This document shows, piece after piece, positions 10,841-20,885 of a stretch of DNA of 64,000 nucleotides. The stretch comes from Klebsormidium nitens (taxonomy: Eukaryota; Streptophyta; Klebsormidiophyceae; Klebsormidiales; Klebsormidiaceae). The DNA lies in the NCBI GenBank assembly GCA_000708835.1, contig DF237253.1, positions 1 to 64,000 of the forward strand, in the 5' to 3' direction. The notes under the pieces were generated by a model, which searched no databases, was not told the DNA's origin, and was given only the letters and a program-made list of their open reading frames with translations. Positions within the stretch are counted from its first letter, which is position 1; every line of letters begins with the position of its first letter. Made by a program: the position numbers and the translations under genes.

Positions 10841-11565
10841 AGGGGCCGAGCCTCCTCTGAACGTCTCAGGCTTAGGGTTAGGGTTCGCAATGAAGCAATC
10901 CAGAGTCAGTCCGGTGGCATGATACGTACGGTTGGAATGTCAGAAAGCCAATCGCGGTCAAAACCACGTCAAAAAACCCAAGTTATTTTCCACAAAACCG
11001 TTTCATCGGAAACGCGGTTTACCGATTGAACTTTTTCAACCACCGCCACTGGTCGTTCCGGCCGATCGCGGGGCCATGCGGGAGGGGGGACACGTGCCCT
11101 GCGGTGATGAGCGTTTTTGCCACCGATCAGTTGGCATAAAAAGGCAACTGAGATCAAAATCTGACTAAAGACACTTGAGCGAGCTCCAGCTCAGCTCAGG
11201 CAGTTGAGCGATTCCGAAGTGACGGTTCCGGGGCCGAGCCCCTCTCTGAAACCTCTTAGGCGTAGGGTTAGGGTTCGCAATGGAGCAGTCAGGTCGGTGG
11301 CATGGTACGTACAGTTGGAATGTCAGAAAGCCGATCGCGTTCAAAACCGCGTCAAGAAGCCGACTAACCAAGTGATTGTTTGTCTGTTGGTGCCCCCCAA
11401 GAAACCCAGGATCTTTCCACAAAACCGTTTCACCGGAAAAGCGGTTTACCGAGCGAACTTTCTCGACCACCCCGCTGGTCATTCCGGCCGATCGCGGGGC
11501 TGTGCGTGAGGGGGGACACGTGGCGCCCTGAGATTGGCGCTTTTTATGCCAACGCTCGGTTGGGG
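10836..11565. repeat. Tandem duplication of a ~375-base unit with telomere-like and G-box motifs
   Basis: Two copies, about 10836-11130 and 11213-11565. Both contain TTAGGGTTAGGGTTCGCAAT, then a GTACGT...TTGGAATGTCAGAAAGCC segment, an ACAAAACCGTTTCA segment and CCGGCCGATCGCGGGGC. The second copy carries about 45 extra bases near 11365-11410. The end of the unit (ACACGTGGC... followed by TTGGCGCTTTTTATGCCAAC) occurs again at 21268-21312, so part of it is dispersed. ACACGTGGC is a G-box/ABRE-type sequence. Confidence 0.7.
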
Positions 11566-11639
11566 ACATGCGCTTGGTCCCTTTGATGGCGCGCGGCATG
11601 GCGGCCAACGATTCGCACAACCATCCTATACTCTTGAAG

Positions 11640-12030
11640 CTTTGAAACCAACGCAGATTTTCAACGCTGAGATGTTCTTGCCAATGAACTATATGTGAAA
11701 AGCGCATGCATGATATAGCAGCTGACAATTTGCCAGTCCATATTGACGTCTTTATTTCCATCTCTTGCAACATTGCACGCGTTGTCAACCTGCACCGACA
11801 AGCTATAATTTCAAGCCAGTACGTGCAGACTCATGGTTTCACTCCCACTGTTAGATCAGTGCGCGAGAAATTGTCGGGCATGGGGCCAACAGTCTGCACC
11901 ACCATATGCTGCACAAAAACGCTCTTAAGCAATGCAAATTGACGGCGCTTTGTCCCATCTCTTACGTTATCATGCGGAAAGTGTGCGGCATGGGACCGTC
12001 AATTTGCACCGTCAATATGCACCCTGATGC
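11640..12030. repeat. Satellite-like array, left of the LINE
   Basis: Imperfect units of about 110-120 bases containing GTCCCATCTCTTAC, GGCATGGGACCGTCAA and TTTGCACC motifs. The same family resumes at 16400 to the right of the LINE, so the LINE seems to have split one array. There is no coding sequence. Confidence 0.55.
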
Positions 12031-12099
12031 TATAGTTTTTTTTAAAATGTTTTAACGTCGGTTCGGAGCCGTGGTCGGCTTAGTCGACGATCAATCTAC

Positions 12100-15000
12100 T
12101 CAAGCCTGCACTAAGCTTGATCTTATTGCAAAGCTTAAGTGCAGAAACTTCCCTACCATATACTTATCTTGCAAATTGAGGAACGAACTTAACTTCTGTT
12201 CTCCTCTATCCTCAAAGATGGAACGGAAAGAACTCCTAACACTATTGTATGCTGGGCACTCAAATACAAAATGACTTTCGTCCTCTACCGCGCCTGTTGC
12301 ACATATCGTACAAAACCTTTCGGTCCGCGGCTTTCTTTGCCAAGCTCCCGTTTCAATAGCCAACTTATGAGCCCCTACCCTAAAGCTGGCAAGCGTGGAT
12401 AGAAACGGAGCATGCTCAATCTGGTCAAGTAGGTCTCAAATGTGTATCCCTGCTTCACATCACTAAAGTACGTGCAATACTTACGCCCATGCTCTTCCCT
12501 CAGATCTTGCATGTACGCAAACTCGGACAATGTTCTAAGCGACCTGACGTCAAACTTCCCAGCAAAGCTTCCATCACAAACTAGTTCTTGGGCCTTTTCG
12601 ACAATATCAGCAAACCACCCTTTCTCACCAGCGGCCCACATGACCTTGGACTCCTCCAGCGCTAGCCGCGCCAGTCTGTCTTCCGAAAGGCCTAAAGTCC
12701 GGTTGACGAACTTGAAGATTTGCTCCCCGGGCCCACCTGCGAACGACCACAGGGAAACGGCCGAATTCGCCGAGAACAGCCTTCGAAAGAGTCGTCCTCT
12801 TGACCCTCAGGAGCCCCCGTAAGAACGCCCTATGGACTTTCTCTGCAGAATCACCGTCCCCATTCCACCCCCACTCTGGGCCGTACCCCGGACCCCACAC
12901 TTCCGCCCCGTACTCAAGGATCGGTTCCACTAATACGTCGAACAACCGAACTCGAGTGCTCAGCTTTCTCACCCCCAGCTCCGTACACCTCCGTTCTAGA
13001 GCAAAGGCTGCCTTTCGCCCGGCCGCCGCCAAAGCCTGAGCCCCCTCCCGAAAGCTCCCGTTACAATGGAATTGCACTCCCAGATACCGATAACTCGGCA
13101 CTATTGCGACGCGCTCCCCCGCATACCGAAACTCGTTCTTCTCTTTCTGAACAGCGACTTGACCTCCGAAAACTACAACCTCCGTCTTTTGAAGATTAAC
13201 CAGAAGCCCACTCCTTTCGCTGAAACCCTGCAATAGGTCCAGCTTCCTTTGCAGACCCGCAGCGCTCGTTGACAGCAGAACGACATCGTCTGCAAAGGCA
13301 AGGAACGGGACTTCGACGCCCTGCAGTGTTGGACTGTCCGCTGCCCTGCACATCACGGCCTCTAACCCGTCTATATACAATCCAAACAGCAAAGGACTTA
13401 GCGGACACCCCTGTTTCACCCTGCGGTTGCTCTCGAAAGTTTCAGCGGAAGTCCACCTGTCTCCCCTCATGCGGCAGCGCACGTTAGCATACATGCTCTG
13501 CACGCTCCGAAGCATCCGCCCCTTGACCCCAAGCTCCTCTAGGCGCTTCCACAACTTTTCACGTGGAACCATATCGAACGCTTTCTTGAAGTCGACAAAG
13601 CAGGCGAAAAGGTGCCGGCTCCTACCTCGCGCCCAACGCTCGATCAGAACCCGAAGCGCCAGCATGTGGTCCGCCCCCCGGAACCCCTTTCGGAACCCCG
13701 CTTGTCCCCGCGCTCGGACCAGCCCCTTTTCCGCCCACTCGCTTAGCCTCCTGTTTAACACACTGGCGTACAACTTGCCTAAGACAGGCCCCACCGTCAC
13801 CGTCCTATAGTTTCCGTAGTCTGTTGGGTCACCCTTTTTGAAGATTGCCACAAGAGCCCCCTCATTCCAACTTTCCGGAAACACCCCCTCTTCCAACACC
13901 CGGTTGAAGACTCCCGTCAGTGCCTTGAGAAGGTGTTCCTCCCCCGCTTTCAAGAGCTCAGCCGTAAAGCCCCCCAAGTCTGGACTCTTCCCGTTCTTCA
14001 GAGCTCTTAGCGCCACTTTCACTTCGCCCTCCGTGATTGCTGCTTCCAAGCTGTCTGGCCTTACAAGACTTTGCCGCTCTCGCTCCTGCTCCGGCTCCGG
14101 CTGAACTTTGGACCCAGAAAGGAACGATCCCGACTGCTCATACAGAGACTTGCAGTGTTTTAGCAGCCCAGCTTCATGCTCTGGCCCTAAACCTTTTGCT
14201 TTTCTCCTGAACCGCTTCCAAAAGGTTGCGGGACTGTTCTGCATCTGATCCTCCAGCTTGGCCGCTCTGTATTTGTCGAATGTCCGTTTCTTTCGCCTAA
14301 CCAGTCTCCTGTACTCTTTTTTAAGCTGGCTACTTAAGTGAGACGGGCCATCCGTCTTCAGGGCTGCTAAAAATTGCTTGCGAGCATCCTTACAGTTTCC
14401 ATCAAACCAAAAAGTGCTACGGTTTACAAACTGCTTTCTTGATGCTGCCGAAGGGAAAGCGCACTGACCAGCACTTCTAACGGCTTCTTCTAGAACATCA
14501 GCTGCTTCTCCAGACCCCATCGCCTTCAAGTTCTTGGTCAGGAATTGCAACTCGACTGACTGAGCTAGCATTGCATTGAAGACAGGGATCCCCTCAGACC
14601 TTACCCTTGGCACTGGAATCTGATCAGCCTTTGGGACCTCTATAGCAGGCATCTTCTCGGGGAAGTGCTGCGCACCCACCCTCAAGGATAGCGTCACCAC
14701 CCTATGATCTGAGTCAGGCACTTCATCTGAGACAACTAAAGTGTCCGCTCGCTTGGCTAAAGAAGCGGAAGTAACAAAGACGTCAACCAAGCTGCTTCCG
14801 CCCCCAGCCGGGAAGCATGTGCCCCTGCCTGCTTCGTCGCCTCTAACTCTGCCATTGAGAATCCTGCAGTCCGCTGACTTGCAAAACTCAAGTAGCAACT
14901 TCCCTGCACCGTTGACCACTTTGTCGCTAGACGCTCTTGGCGCGATGAACTCTGGCTCCCCCCAGCTCTCTGCGTCAGGAACGTCAGCAAGGAACTCAAT

Positions 15001-15531
15001 GTCCCTTGTGTCCAGCCAGTCACACAAGGAGCTAGTACGCGCGTTCAAATCTCCAGCTAGCACAACTTCCCCAACAGACATTGCTGCCGCTGCTTCCTGG
15101 GTCAATTGCTCAAAAATTGCTTCTAAGGAGGTTCCAGCTTGTTTATACCAAGTTGAGGTCTCTGGAGGCAGATAAGCCAGACACAAGAAAAGATCCTGCC
15201 CTGCTGAGCCTAGGCTTGGGAATCTAAGCCACATGTGGCTTTCTGAGCCTGCCCTCCATTGTGACACGCCTAAGCTTGCTAATTCCTTTGACATCCAGAT
15301 GGCTAATCCACCCGCACCGCGCCAAGCAGCTTGATGTTTAAAACTACGCGGCTGCTCAAAAGAAAAGAATCCTTCCAAACATTCTAGCGTCTCTTCGGGC
15401 TTGGCCCAAGTTTCCGTGAGCAGAACAATGTCCACTCCAGAACCAACAAAATCTGTTATTGATTCCCACTTTTCATGCCTCCATCCCTGACAATTCCATA
15501 ATGCAAAGGTCAAATTAACCCTTCTGTTCAC
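12100..15531 (-). CDS. LINE ORF2: endonuclease-reverse transcriptase, two frameshifts
   Basis: The N-terminal APE-type endonuclease shows LWNCQGW, the catalytic glutamate in LLTETW, GDLNAR and SDHRVV. The reverse transcriptase follows with GFRKGF, KQGCPLSPLLF and the catalytic FADD in FLAFADDVVLLS. The main frame runs 968 residues to 12625. The C-terminal part continues in other frames: about 12733-12375 after one apparently extra base near 12725-12736, then to 12100 after a missing base near 12376-12383. The tail carries a zinc knuckle, CTICATGAVEDESHFVFEC. The enzyme nicks chromosomal DNA and copies LINE RNA at the nick. I see no RNase H domain, which with the L1-like ORF1 favours an L1/Tx1-type clade. 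Confidence 0.85.
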
Positions 15532-15561
15532 ACTACCCCTCCCACCACGGCCCCCGTGCCC

Positions 15562-16338
15562 CTAGCATTTTGTTGAGGTGGGAGCAACCTGACTGGCTGC
15601 CACCACCAAAGAGCCATTGATGAACAACCTTCCTCCAACAATGCGCGCATGCTTCTTTTCTGCTCTAGCCTCCTTCATAAGCTTGACTTGATGGAAGTGC
15701 TCTGCCAGCTGCCTTGGCGTCCGATCCTCATCCACTCCCACAGCCAGTCCCTTCAGGGTGGGTTTTGCCACCAAGATCTGCCGCCGACCTTGCTCTGAAA
15801 CAGTTTTCACCAGGATCGCTCGTGGGCGCTCACCCTGCTTTTTCTGCCCGATCCTAGTGGCTGACTCAACCAGATTCGCAGCATTCTTTACCCTCATGCG
15901 ATCACTGAACAAAGCCACAATCTTGTCTTTGATGCTAGAAGGGTTTTCGTCAGCAGACTCTTCCAACCCTGTTACACGAATGGAGCAAGCCCTCGCCTTC
16001 CTCTCCACGGTCTCCCAGACCTGTTCATCCACCACTTTGGACACGGTTCGCTTGACTTCCTCGGCTACATTGGCAGCCTTCAGTGCAGTCTCCTCACTTG
16101 GAAACACCTTTTTCTTCACCATGCTTCCGAAGTCCTCCACTGACTTGCCTAGAGAAGCGGCATCTTTTCGCAACCTCCCTATCGCCTCATTGGCTTCATT
16201 CAATTGCAGTTTCAGCGCCGCAATCTCATCTTGCTGCGAGTCAAGCCGTTTTTCAAACCCCAAGCGCATCTCCACCAAGGCTGTCTCAAGGCTTTCTAAG
16301 GTGGTCACTTTCCCGGCAGCCATGGCTGCATAGGACAT
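15562..16338 (-). CDS. LINE ORF1: RNA-binding chaperone with coiled coil
   Basis: 258 residues. Residues about 10-75 form a heptad-rich coiled coil (ALKLQLNEANEAIGRLRKDA). The middle (about 105-215) resembles the L1 ORF1p RNA-binding region, with CSIRVTGLEE as the first strand and RPRAILVKTVSEQGRRQIL after it. In L1 elements such proteins trimerise and coat the RNA in the ribonucleoprotein. It ends 30 bases before ORF2 begins, the usual bicistronic layout. The frame is intact. Confidence 0.7.
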   Translation of the reverse strand: MSYAAMAAGKVTTLESLETALVEMRLGFEKRLDSQQDEIAALKLQLNEANEAIGRLRKDAASLGKSVEDFGSMVKKKVFPSEETALKAANVAEEVKRTVSKVVDEQVWETVERKARACSIRVTGLEESADENPSSIKDKIVALFSDRMRVKNAANLVESATRIGQKKQGERPRAILVKTVSEQGRRQILVAKPTLKGLAVGVDEDRTPRQLAEHFHQVKLMKEARAEKKHARIVGGRLFINGSLVVAASQVAPTSTKC

Positions 16339-16395
16339 CCTGTCAGCCTTCTGGATGCGCCCCTACCGGCATGAGTGTGCCACAAGTGAAATATA

Positions 16396-17040
16396 TGAAG
16401 GAGCTTTCAAGCAATGAAGATTGACGACTTCACACAATCCTTACAACATCGCTCGAAAAAATCTGACGTCCCCAAGAAAGTATCGGGTTGGCATGGGAGC
16501 TGACAAATTGCATCTCTGCACTATGCGGTGAAGCTTTTACAAAGGTGCAGAGCGACGTCGTTGGTCCATCTCAAACAACCTTGCTTGAGAAAGTGTTTGG
16601 CATGAGGGTTGATGGTTTGCAACACCTTGCTCTACAAAAAGCCTCCAATATGATGCGGTTTGAACTTTGTTACAGTGTCGCTCGGAAAAGTATTCAGCAT
16701 TGGCCCGTCAATCTGCACTACCTTAAAAGCTTCCTTGTATCGCTCGACGGTGCAGATTGACGGCTCCGCAACATGGACTGCAGCATTGCTCGGAAAAGCG
16801 GCGGCATAGCCGGCCGTCAATTTTGCACTCAAGCTTCACTAAGAGCTTCAGAGCCAATGCAGATTGAACGCTTTTGTCCATCTTGCGCAAATAAGTGTCC
16901 AGCACGAGGCACCACCTCGATTTGCACCACCGTGCTACACAAAACAGCGTTCAAACCAGTGCACATCTCCACCTTCGTCCCATCTCTTACAACAATACTC
17001 AAGAAAGTGTTTGGCATGGGCCCAGGTGCACCCCGTTATT
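16396..17040. repeat. Satellite-like array, right of the LINE
   Basis: Continuation of the array at 11640-12030: imperfect units of about 110-120 bases with AATGCAGATTGA, GCTCGGAAAAG, AAGAAAGTGTTTGGCATGGG and CCCGTCAATCTGCAC-type motifs, about five units. No gene is seen. The array ends about 75 bases before the stop codon of the next minus-strand gene. Confidence 0.55.
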
Positions 17041-17114
17041 GCTCTGAGTATTGGTTCGAGTCATACTTGACTCGAAACTCAAGTCGCTGCGACCAGAAGC
17101 AAAGAGAAGGCCCC

Positions 17115-20100
17115 CTAGATGATGTAGCTCGGACGCGAGCGGACTTCTGCTGCCCTCGCCACACCCTGCTCGAGGTTAGACAAGTACTCCATCATTACTT
17201 CAAAAGGTGGCAGGTTGAACAGGGGCTGCTCCCGGCGTACCTCTCTGTATGTGCATTCTCGAAGATCGCTGACTACAGGACCGTGGCTCTGAGGGGAATC
17301 GAGCGGGTTCCGGGAGGGGGATGATGGTTGGGGGGCAGGGAATCTTGGAGGGCGGTTGTCGAGCGCCGCGAGGAGTTCTGTCACTGCAGCCGGAGGAAGA
17401 AGATCTTAATTTGAAACTCACAACACGAGGGACGAGAGCTAAGCAGCCAGTTCCTCTTATTGAACATCTCAACTCTGACCGACTTCCAGGACTTTTCAAA
17501 ACCCAAAGGGGGGGGGATCTAAGAGCACTATCCTTCTGTCGTGAATGCAGGGACGCAAGTCCCATAAAAACGCTTCACTCACATGTTTGCGGCATACCAC
17601 TACCAAAATCAGGACGTAAACCATTACTTGGATTGAATCTAGTGAACAAGATAGTATCGACAGAGACAATCTACATGTCTTCCAGTGTTCATAAAAGACA
17701 TATGGAAAGAAGCCAGCACCTGTCTTGGTTGACAAAACCCTTCCGAGCACCACAGCAGCAAACGAGAAGCTCGAGATAGACTTCGTTTGAGATGACATTA
17801 TGATAATAACTTGCCTTTCTTTCTTCGAACAACCTCTGCCTGGCTGCACACCTTCCCGAAATACTGGAACGCCGCGGCCTGGTTGCTGAATACGACTTCC
17901 TGCACGAAACCCCCCCCCTCTTCCTGGACGCCGTGGAAGACATGCGAGTCCCCCACCAGGTTGGTCAACAGGACCGGAAACCCGACCCCACTGCGGCCTG
18001 AAAGCAGCGTACATCCCACAAATTGCCCAAGCGCTTGGCCACGGAACGCATCATGGAATTCCCTCCAGGCTCTCTCGGTCTTGGTGTCCACAATCCCAGC
18101 GATCTACAAAAGGACAGGAAGAGCACAGCAAGGGTGAGCAGGTTGCAGAATCTCATGAACTTTGACAGGTCTCATTAGAATCGTTCATCAGACAAGTGCT
18201 TTTTACGTTCCTGCGTTTGAAAACGGAGAAGGCTATGCGTTATCACTAGGATTTGAAGATGGGAAGAAAAGAGAATCTCAGAACAACCAGATACACAAAC
18301 CCCAGAGTGTGCCGCTATCCGTAATCTGTCACGGGCCTCACCTGTGCAAGGTACGGGCCTCACCTGTGCAAGGTAATTCCGTGGATGCAGCTTTGCCAGC
18401 TCAGCAAACTCGGTCATGACCACCGCAAGATCGGTTTTAGTATCCCTCAGCTTCATCCTCTTTGTGGGGGTGGCATCTGATCGGCTGAAGATTTGCCTCT
18501 GGCCTATGTCCACGACGGTGAAGCCTCCCATGTGAGCAGCGAGGGCAGCCCGCACATACTCCTCCGCTCTGATCATGTTTGAGGTGTCGTCCTCTCGAGC
18601 GTCTGCCAGAACAAGAAAGGAGGAGACGGAAACTCTTAATTCTCCAATGAGCATCAGAACAACTGCCTAACAACTGATGAATACATCAATGGCAGTGTTT
18701 GCAGGGAGGAGCCTCCATCCCCAAATTCCTCTGGTTTGGCCCGACATGCAACTCGGAGTGGCCTCTTTGAAAGATCAAGCAGATCAGGAGCTCAGGCCAA
18801 CATACCTACTTAATGTTTACTGAACTTAAAAAACATGGAAAGAAGCAGAAGCTGCTTGCCTTTCCGCTCAAACCTTGCGCCGCTGTCTGCATCTGCAATG
18901 CCTGTGTCGTCTGCTACACCGATGATCGTCTCCAATTTCTCAAACCCCATCCGGACGAGGGCCTCTCTTGCATCCGATAAGTCCATCTTGGAGCCGCCAA
19001 CCGATATCTCGTCCGCAAAAGCCAGAGACGTCTCCTTCTGTATGGCGCGTCGTAGAAATGCTACAAAGAAACATGCAGTATTCTCACCAAAATGCCAGTC
19101 TCTAATTCTTCACCTGACAGGACCTTGAAGGGTGGTTCCTCAAAGCATGCAGCTGGTATATCATACACAGCTGGTCCATTACACCAAGCAGTAAGTCATT
19201 TCTGTTGCAACGGGAACCTTCTCCAATCTTGCAGTGATGTGTCTGCAAAAGCTGAAACCAGTGTGTTTTTCAACCCTCACCTAGAAGTTCTTCTGGAAGC
19301 TGCAGTTGCGGTGCAGGCTGAGGTGCATCTGCAACAAGAGGAAGAAGATTTGGATTTTCTATGAGCTGTGGAATCCTCTGGATAAGATTTCATTCAATGG
19401 CTAGATACATACGGCGATCAAAGCTCTTCGTGGGCGAACTACAGATTGCGAATTCCCGTGGATTATTTTTACTGCTTTCAACCCAGAGGATGCAACAGTT
19501 GACTTCCTGAGGTTTAACTTCCTCATAGTACGCTTGAGCATCCTCTTGCCCCAAGTAGAGGCTGCCTTGGGTGCAACGACCAGACATCTTCCGTACCACC
19601 CAGCTCAGGGAGGAGATGAGGGCATTCTGGGCAGACAGGTAAATCAACACAGGAAGGTAAAGGGACATACTCCAGAAACAGGCACCAACGCACTGGAGGG
19701 ATGATGTGAATTACTGCATCAACCGTGAACCCCGGCACTCTGCCAGATTGCAAGCATGCATGATTGCTATTGCATAGGTGTTGAGTTTGTGAGAGCTTCC
19801 TTCCCAAAGCAAACCTGTCAGGCTAAGAAGCAGAGGCACTTGCAAAAACCCTGCCCTCACCCTTCAAATTGAAGCAACGCTTTGCCTGACGAATGGCACA
19901 ACCTTAGAAGCAGAGGGAGCTACTCCAAACAGGCACCGGAGTGGTGTGCCGTGGATCACCACAACCACCATGTGCAGCAACAAAGACTTCCAGAGAAGAG
20001 ATACAATAGCAACATGGGGGGAACGGTGCAGGAAAGCATGTGACTCACCAGTTCCTGTGGTGCTCGGACTAGCAGCCGCTGCACAAGGCCAAAAGTTTTT

Positions 20101-20885
20101 CGGCACGATTAAAGCAAAGTTCGCTGACAAGCAGGCTGCAGAGGTTCAGACGACCAGCAACAATGACATGCTAAAGCGAGCTCTAAGTGCTGCGTACTCA
20201 GGAGACAAAATCAGGCGAAATTCCAGCACCGCATCTCTGTAAGAAGCACGGTTGCATCGACTTCTTTGACTCACAGAAAATGCAAGCATTCTAGAATTAA
20301 TGTCTCCAGCAAGCAGAGGCTGCCTTGAATGCAGCAAGCAGGCAAGACCCTCCGGCTCAGGGATCATGTGAACTCATTCAGGCCTGACAGGTGAAACAAC
20401 CCGGGAAGCAGAGGGAGATGCCTCAGGCAGGCACCAACGCACTGGTGAGGTGGTGTTAATCACTGCGTCCACCATAAACCAGAGAGCTCTGGCACTCTGC
20501 CTAAACGCAAGCATGCACGAAAGCTAATGCACAGGTCTGACTTTTGTGGGGACCTCTCTGATTCTAACTCTAAGAAACAACAAGTATTCTTCATCGGATA
20601 GAGAGGGTGAGGATTTCACCGACAATGATTCTGAAGTAACAGAAGCGGATGCCCCCTGCATCAGGAAGCAGGAAACTAACCAGCAGTCTGTAAGCGAGCC
20701 TCCTTCTCGAGCAGCAAGTTTTTCTCCTGCTGCAGAGCAGTCAATTGCTGCAACCACAGGCGCACAGCCTCCCCATCGCCAGCTTTCTGCGCATCCTTCA
20801 GTTGTCCCTTCGCTTCTTTAATTTCATCCGAAAGAGCCGCAATGCTTGCGACAACCTTTTCTCTTTCCGCCTCCACAGACGTCAT
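17115..20885 (-). CDS. Coiled-coil protein with PD-(D/E)XK nuclease-like core, six exons
   Basis: Exons (transcript order): 20885-20681, 19328-19281, 19060-18860, 18602-18364, 18103-17815, 17383-17115. They join in phase to 416 residues. Two of the five introns use GC-AG ends (donors AAAG/GCAAGC and AAAG/GCAAGT). Residues 1-68 are a coiled coil with LWLQQLTALQQEKNLLLEKE. The core has TDLAVV about 25 residues before IAGIVDTKTE, then QFVGCTLL and FPVLLTNL. This order (D, then D/E-x-K, a helix with Q, and a last strand) resembles restriction-nuclease-like folds found in Crinkler-type and other eukaryotic proteins of unknown function. The C-terminus is Pro/Ser-rich. The nuclease assignment is an inference from spacing, not a family match. 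Intron 1 (1352 bases) is full of diverged repeats. Confidence 0.55.
18342..18385 (-). repeat. 22-base tandem duplication of a splice donor junction
   Basis: The exon 4 donor (GCACAG/GTGAGG in the gene's sense) is present twice, 22 bases apart. The exon ends at 18364 with the proximal donor and would end at 18342 with the distal one. Only the proximal donor keeps the phase of the next exon; the other would shift the frame by one. Confidence 0.7.
19390..20545. repeat. Diverged repeats in intron 1 of the nuclease-like gene
   Basis: Segments sharing GCACCAACGCACTGG, CACTCTGCC and GCAAGCATGCA occur at about 19682-19770 and 20433-20520, with a weaker third relative near 19905-19950 (AGAAGCAGAGGGAG, CAGGCACC). 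Open frames inside are short and match nothing. Confidence 0.45.

Larger units (their letters stand above)
12030..16395 (-). mobile_element. L1-like non-LTR retrotransposon (LINE)
   Basis: A near full-length LINE in minus orientation with ORF1 (16338-15562) and ORF2 (15531-12100). Its 3' end is on the left, near a T-rich tract at about 12037-12045 that could be the remains of a poly(A) tail. Both flanks are the same satellite-like array. The boundaries are approximate, and I could not find a clear target-site duplication. Two frameshifts in the ORF2 C-terminus suggest an inactive copy, unless they are sequencing errors. Confidence 0.75.

Noticed and set aside
10640-10860. CRISPR-like array
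   Set aside because: Units are contiguous, diverged minisatellite repeats without unique spacers; the host is eukaryotic.
10865-10885. Interstitial telomere
   Set aside because: Only two TTAGGG-like units in each repeat copy; part of a longer duplicated unit rather than a telomere tract.
11165-11788. Minus-strand 207-residue frame
   Set aside because: It spans the end of one repeat unit and the whole of the next; no domain; the tandem copy is not equally open.
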